DNA of 64,000 nt from positions 10,030,277-10,094,276 of the forward strand of contig JABBOT010000010.1 of NCBI GenBank assembly GCA_016165875.1. Direction: 5' to 3'. The notes under the pieces were generated by a model, which was not told the origin of the DNA, did not search any database, and saw only the letters and a program-made list of their open reading frames with translations. Shown piece after piece: positions 59,064-64,000 of this stretch. The translations under genes and the position numbers were made by a program. The DNA comes from Acanthopleura granulata (Eukaryota; Mollusca; Polyplacophora; Chitonida; Chitonidae). How positions within the stretch are numbered: position 1 is the first letter of the stretch; each line of letters starts with the position of its first letter.

Positions 59064-59589
59064 ATGAGTAACACTGGGGATTTATACCCTTCGTCGACTC
59101 AGCCGGAGAGTAACAGTTATAGCAACGAAGATTTCGAGAAGGTTGACCCTGGCGATGTCGACCAGCAACCCGCCGAATCGGAGCGAGATCAACTCTCGGA
59201 CCAAGTACCGACATCCACTGCTTTCTCCGGCGAAGAAGCCGAGGAAGATCGCTACGGTACTTCAGAAGCTACCCCAAATCTCCTTAGTTTTGGTGATGAA
59301 CCGGTGTTAGAGGAACCTCAGTCCACTACCCCCTCTGCTCCTGAAGTAGGCGACTTCCCAAGTTTGGGCCAATACTCTGAGCCTGAGCCCGAACCCGAAG
59401 CTGAGGCCATCTCTCAGAACCCCTATTCAGATCCCTTCTCCTCAACAACAACAACAACTCCCAATGCTTATGGCGTGGGAGAAGACGACAGGGATATTTT
59501 ACAGCCAGAACCAATATCTAATCTCCTAACAGAATCAACAGAAAGTAAAGAATGGGAAGGGAAATCAGAAGGCTTGGCCATTTCTGGAG
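59064..59589 (+). CDS. Reticulon-like(?) gene, exon 1
   Basis: Starts MSNTGDLYPSSTQPESNS and ends ...GLAISGG at the donor 'ggag|gtaggc', phase 1. The same frame is open upstream to 58,689, but that part has no acidic bias and includes the promoter interval, so I start at 59,064. Confidence 0.72.
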
Positions 59590-62500
59590 GTAGGCAGCCA
59601 CACAAATTTGGCTGCTACTGCTTATGCAAGCTCTGTGTATTTCTAGATATTTCATAGCTTTTCAAATTACACAAACATTGATACATGTACTATACCAGGA
59701 TTTGTCATTAAGATGCCTGGTGTTTGTGCTCGCTAACTTCTAGCTCTTCATAATAGCTTGTTATTTATCTAAATTGCATATTCCATATGCTGAGCTCCTT
59801 CAAAGCTGAATTAAGCTCATATTAGTCCACACAGGTATACTGCATGAGGCTTTTCTTCAAGGTCTTCAATTGTAATTTTAGCTATGCTGATTGGGTCAGG
59901 GTTCTGCTGCCAGCCTTGTGTCATACCATATGAATGCACCTTGGTGATGAAGTAGATGAGCACTATCTAATGTGATCAAAAGAGCTGATTTAACATCATT
60001 CATTGTGATGAACTAAGTGAAATTCAGTGCGAAAACTGAGTAGTAAATTAGGTTGCTGTTATTTGGTAGAGTGATGCCACTTCATTGAAAATTCATAGTC
60101 AAAAAAGTGGGTCAGTATGCAAGGGAGGCATCATCCTTGTCTTTAAAATTCCAAAACTGGAAAACGAGCACAATGAATTGTCTTTCAGTGAAAGCTCTAA
60201 ACATGCCTGCAAGGGACCAATGCTGAAACATAACTGTAGCACAGCTATTTTGAATTCAGTTTAATCTCTTAGTAATGTAATTTTTGATGATTTCTTTGGC
60301 ATTCAAGTTGACTAAACAGGATTTGAGTATGGATGCTGTATCCATAAACCAGTTTTTCTGTGCTTGTTCTCTTAGCTTGAAAACTTGCAAGAAAGACGAA
60401 CAAGTGGAATCAGCATTGCAGAAGTCTCCCTCGAGATCATGCTGGTTTTGGGCAAGACAGGGTGGGGCTCTCGTGATTTCACGAATGTTAACGATGTTGT
60501 TGTTGATGGGCGCGAGAGCCCCGACCTTATCTTGTCCAAAACCAGGGTGGTCTCGAGAAACTTCTACAATGCCAATTCGGCTTGTTAAAAGCCCATTCTG
60601 ACATTTTTGTCTTTGGACAAATGGAAAAATCAAAATGACTCTTTTGTTTTAGTGATTAAGATTCAGATGTAAGATTATCGATAGCACATGTACAGGTATA
60701 TTTTTGACAATCCAAATCAGCAGAGCTCTGGATCCTCACAGTACTAGCCGTTGTCTCAATTTCACGATCTTCGCCTAGTTTGTATGTCCCACAATTTGTC
60801 AAGCATAGCTTATGCAGCGCATTGATTTAAGATTCAGTTGCACCCTTCATTATATTGGCTAGGAATGCTTTCAAATGTAACATTTGTAAACCAAAAAATA
60901 TTTGTTTATTTGCATACATATATTTGCAGTGTCACGCCTGTCTCATCTTCTGATTTGATTAGTGTGCTGTAACTGGCTATTTTTCCTTCCACAATGCAGA
61001 TAATAGGCCTTGTTTTGAGAGAGTAGGTTCCCTGCAGCCACTGACATATCCTCTAGGGTTATCCTATTGAGAGATTCTAATGCTATCTCTCAGCTTACTA
61101 CTTCAAGGGCAGAGTGATCTGTTTGTCTTTGGCCTGCTTTTGATAATGTTTTCATGTTTGCAGTGTGACTTGTGATTGCCTTCTGTTATAACTTGCATTT
61201 ACTTTGACTTCAAGCACCAGTTACCAGAGATCAATGTCCAAACCAAAATGATTGGCAATTGGAGTATTGCAGTTGTGGGGGGGGGGGGGGGGGGATACAG
61301 AGATTTATTCTGACTGCCAATACTGGATATATTTTTTTCACATGGCACCTGAAGTACAATATCAATTCCTTCTGTGTAGTAAGGTGTGTGTCAGCAGTAT
61401 GTGATACGTGTAACTGTACAGTATACCAGACATCTGGTTATAAAGGCTATATGGTTATAGAGCTCTTTGTCCTGGGGCCAGACATGGTGACCTTCTTAGT
61501 ACCTTAGAGCTGAGCGATTTGGTCAGACTGACCTAGTGTAGGTGGTGCTTGAAGTCCCTCTCAGCAGTATCAGCTCACACACAGCTTTGCTTGTTCAATG
61601 TTCTGTTGGTGCTCCTGAGTGTCTTGTCTGCTTAATATATTCCTGTTCCTTTGGCTGTCTTGTAGACATTATAATTAAACTTCAGAATATATTGGGTGAG
61701 TGATATGTGTTCTACCTCTATAACTTATTCAATTCTAGTGTTTGTTTGGTGCTAATGGCATTCCTTACATATAATGATGATTAGTGTCCCACATGTGAAA
61801 TGTTCACTTACTGTCAAAATATTAATCAAAACTAAATGCATTCCTTGGCCTGTTTAAATACAAACAATGATTACCTTACACCCTAAATTTTGGAAGAGTA
61901 ATGACAATATTTTATATGTTTTAGGCAAAATTGTAACCATTCAGTATGATTGCATTAATACGAGTGTATGCTGTATGCATCATTTATTCATGTTATATAA
62001 GTGGATGGCTCGGACGAATTAGATGCAATCTTGTCTACATGAAAAGATTGATATTAAATAACTGCTATGGTAAATGATCGTATTATCATAGACTTACATG
62101 TACCAGATGGGTCCTGTTTCATGCTGTGGCCTGGGATGTAAACAGAAATTTTTATCTTATGGTAGCGGTAGTTCATACCCAATGTTCATTATGCACTTCT
62201 CAATTCACCCTGTTATAACTAGACTCTGACATGCCTGAACTCCCAGATTTAATGAGTACAAATGAAAATGTTCTTGTAATTTCTCTGTGTAGTGTGTACT
62301 AATCAGAATGGTCATTATTGTTTGTTGGGTGTAGTTTAAAATTTTGCGTTTTCTGTTTAGCAGTCTACCAGTTTTAGTCCTCTTACAGTTACATTACCAT
62401 ACTAATAAACATTAAATTAAAGCATTCATTTTTGATGTTAACTTCAAACAAGATGTTCTGTACAGTAGTTAAAACACCTGGGTGTGAGTAAGATTTGTAC

Positions 62501-62835
62501 ATGAATATGAATACATTTACTTGGTTGAGTATATGTGTAATATATGTATATTATACTCTAAACTGCCACTAAGCTGTTGTTAAGCTTTACTCCAGTGGAT
62601 GGATACATATACATTGTAGTCTTGATGAATTTGTTTGGAAATATTTAGTTACACTTGAAAGTTACAGAAAATTTCATGTAAATATTTGTTAAATTATATC
62701 AGCTTTTTAATCTATTCCCAACATTGAAGTTGTAGTCTGAAATGTACTCCATCTGCATGCAGTATATATAGTTTAATAATACATTCCTTTCACTGGTTGT
62801 TTTAGGTTCATGGATGAAAAATGTCGACCCAAGAG
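59064..62835 (+). CDS. 5' part of an acidic, disordered protein gene (possibly reticulon-like), incomplete
   Basis: Exon 1 (59,064-59,589) opens at ATG in context 'aaaATGa' and encodes 175 residues. It is rich in Glu, Asp, Ser, Pro and Thr, with NEDFEKVDPGD near residue 22, NLLSFGDEPV mid-way, an EPEPEPEAE run and a TTTTT run. There is no signal peptide or hydrophobic segment. A 30-nt second exon follows at 62,806-62,835 in matching phase 1. Its neighbour is head-to-head with SPTLC copy B. The acidic N-terminus with such motifs reminds me of invertebrate reticulons, ER-shaping membrane proteins whose hairpin domain would lie downstream, but that domain is not in the window. The reticulon label is a guess; the coding call is firmer. 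Confidence 0.6.
60406..60575. mobile_element. Hairpin element with ~60-bp inverted arms
   Basis: Left arm 60,415-60,473 ('ctggttttgggcaagacagg', 'ggggctctcg') and right arm 60,513-60,570 (the complement of 'ctggttttggacaagataag', 'ggggctctcg') form an imperfect palindrome around a ~39-bp loop. It explains the overlapping open frames on both strands here. Likely a foldback/MITE element in intron 1. Confidence 0.65.
61277..61294 (+). repeat. G18 homopolymer
   Basis: Eighteen consecutive G residues in intron 1 of the 59-kb gene. Could form G-quadruplex; likely length-variable and error-prone in assembly. Confidence 0.95.
62806..62835 (+). CDS. Reticulon-like(?) gene, 30-nt microexon
   Basis: Flanked by 'gttgttttag' and 'gag|gtgagt'. 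Read in phase 1 it encodes SWMKNVDPR between split glycine codons. Phase and length (multiple of three) allow it to be skipped without changing frame. Confidence 0.5.
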
Positions 62836-63228
62836 GTGAGTAAGCTTGAAAATTTGTGATTTTACGATTTAAATTTTTTTCTGTTATTTCTGTTTGTATG
62901 TATTTACACCTGTGTCAATTAATTATGCTGGTGTTAGTGTCTAATTGAAGGATAACATGGATATTTGTACAGTGTATTATTTATGATCATCTTACTCAGT
63001 GTTCTGGTGCACTAATTTGGTGTACTTACAGGTACATGAGACAACATGTATCTCACTTTTCAACTGCTTTTTGACAATAGAGGAGTCAGTTCTTAGTGTT
63101 TGCGAAATAACCAATAGTCATGAACTGTTTTGTGAATTGTGGTTCTGTACTACAGGAACTACAGAGACTTAGTAAAGACGACACAAGTATATTTATATGC
63201 CCAGGGATATATAGGCCAGAAATGGGAC

Positions 63229-63380
63229 GTCGTAGGTGGGAAGGTCTGCCAGCAACCTGTGGATGGTCGTAGGTTTCCCCCGGGCCCTCCCGGTTTCCAC
63301 CCACCATAATGCTGGTCGACGTTGTATAAGTGAAATATTCTTGAGTACGGCATAAAACACCAATCAAATTAATAAATAAA
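63229..63380 (+). mobile_element. 5'-truncated SINE with exact 12-bp target-site duplication
   Basis: Body 'ggtctgccagcaacctgtgg' and tail 'gtgaaatattcttgagtacg', 'gcataaaacaccaatc', (aaat)n match the SINE at 52.3 kb. 'cagaaatgggac' is repeated exactly at 63,217-63,228 and 63,381-63,392. Confidence 0.92.
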
Positions 63381-63392
63381 CAGAAATGGGAC

Positions 63393-64000
63393 ATTTATGT
63401 CCATGAAGGATTAGTGTATTGTGAAGAGCCCTCTGTCTACCACATGTGCTAACTTGACTTCTGTTCTGCAGCCAATACAGCCTAGGTGGTTATGGGTATT
63501 TTCTCTGTATTGTAATACCAAAGCTATGTTTGTTGTATTCAGATTCACTGGCCAATTTTACAAGACACAAGTTTTGTGTATTACCCAGTATTGTGGTTTT
63601 TGTAACAGTTCAACACAAACACTTCATGAGTACAGTATTAGAGATTCTTTAGGGAAAGGCTTTGGATTAAGTGGAACAAACACTCAGGAGGGTTTGCGAA
63701 TCTTGACCCAGAAATGTGTGGGGTTTAACACATACCTGGTAGTCTTGGGTATTTTAGTCATCTGGACTATTCCATTTACCAAGGCCATGCTTGTTGTTTA
63801 AAGGTCCACAAGTGTAAAGTGGAACCCGTAACTCTGGTAGTTTTGGGTAGTGCAGGTGCCTGTATAATATGTCGCTATGAGGATGCAGTTACCAGTTGTT
63901 ATGGTTGGTGATTCTTTACCTGTTGTGATAGATGTTATTATTGGTTGATAGAAGTTGAGTTCGGCTCTGCACTAGTTCGTGTGACACTGTCGGCAATCCT
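63393..64000 (+). other. Intron sequence to the window end
   Basis: A 126-codon open frame (63,421-63,801) shows no domain, and I see no splice-flanked exon. Most likely intron of the 59-kb gene. Confidence 0.35.

Noticed and set aside
60256..60633. 125-codon minus-strand and 105-codon plus-strand open frames
   Set aside because: They coincide with an inverted repeat, and neither shows a known domain.

Overview
This is a stretch of animal nuclear genome: genes are split by GT-AG introns, intergenic space is long and AT-rich, and the repeats are tRNA-derived SINEs, a non-LTR retrotransposon and minisatellites. SINEs ending in a gtgaaatattcttgagtac-type tail, and another ending in (attc)n after 'gatgtggcgttaa', look like those I associate with molluscan and other spiralian genomes. 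I therefore suggest a mollusc or close lophotrochozoan, with moderate confidence.

Layout. (1) About 1-9,190: no recognisable gene; decayed SINEs and a 318-bp hairpin element. (2) 9,191-21,429 (+): a complete serine palmitoyltransferase large-subunit gene (SPTLC2/3 type), 12 exons, with two candidate first exons (9,191 and 14,901). (3) 21,430-41,510: repeat-rich spacer. It holds a pol III A-box-like minisatellite next to a SINE, a 33-bp minisatellite split by a dead ~5.8-kb APE-type LINE, a SINE inserted inside another SINE, a second RT fragment and an 86-bp tandem repeat. (4) 41,511-58,620 (-): a second, full-length SPTLC2/3-type gene, convergent with the first. Exons 3-11 match in length to the nucleotide and in intron phase. 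It carries local duplications at a splice donor, a splice acceptor and the terminal exon. (5) 58,621-59,063: a short head-to-head intergenic region, probably a bidirectional promoter. (6) 59,064 onward (+): first exon of a gene encoding an acidic, disordered N-terminus (possibly reticulon-like), a 30-nt microexon, and an unfinished intron to the window end.

How the genes fit together. Both SPTLC genes should encode the PLP-bearing catalytic subunit that joins serine and a fatty acyl-CoA at the ER membrane, the first step of sphingolipid synthesis. Both keep the PLP lysine motif (T-[FL]-T-K-S-F-G) and the D-E-A-H-S motif. They look like an old inverted duplication whose products have diverged mainly at the N- and C-termini. 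I saw no tRNA gene, rRNA or CRISPR. Exon coordinates come from reading splice sites and aligning the two paralogues by eye; ends of degenerate repeats are approximate.
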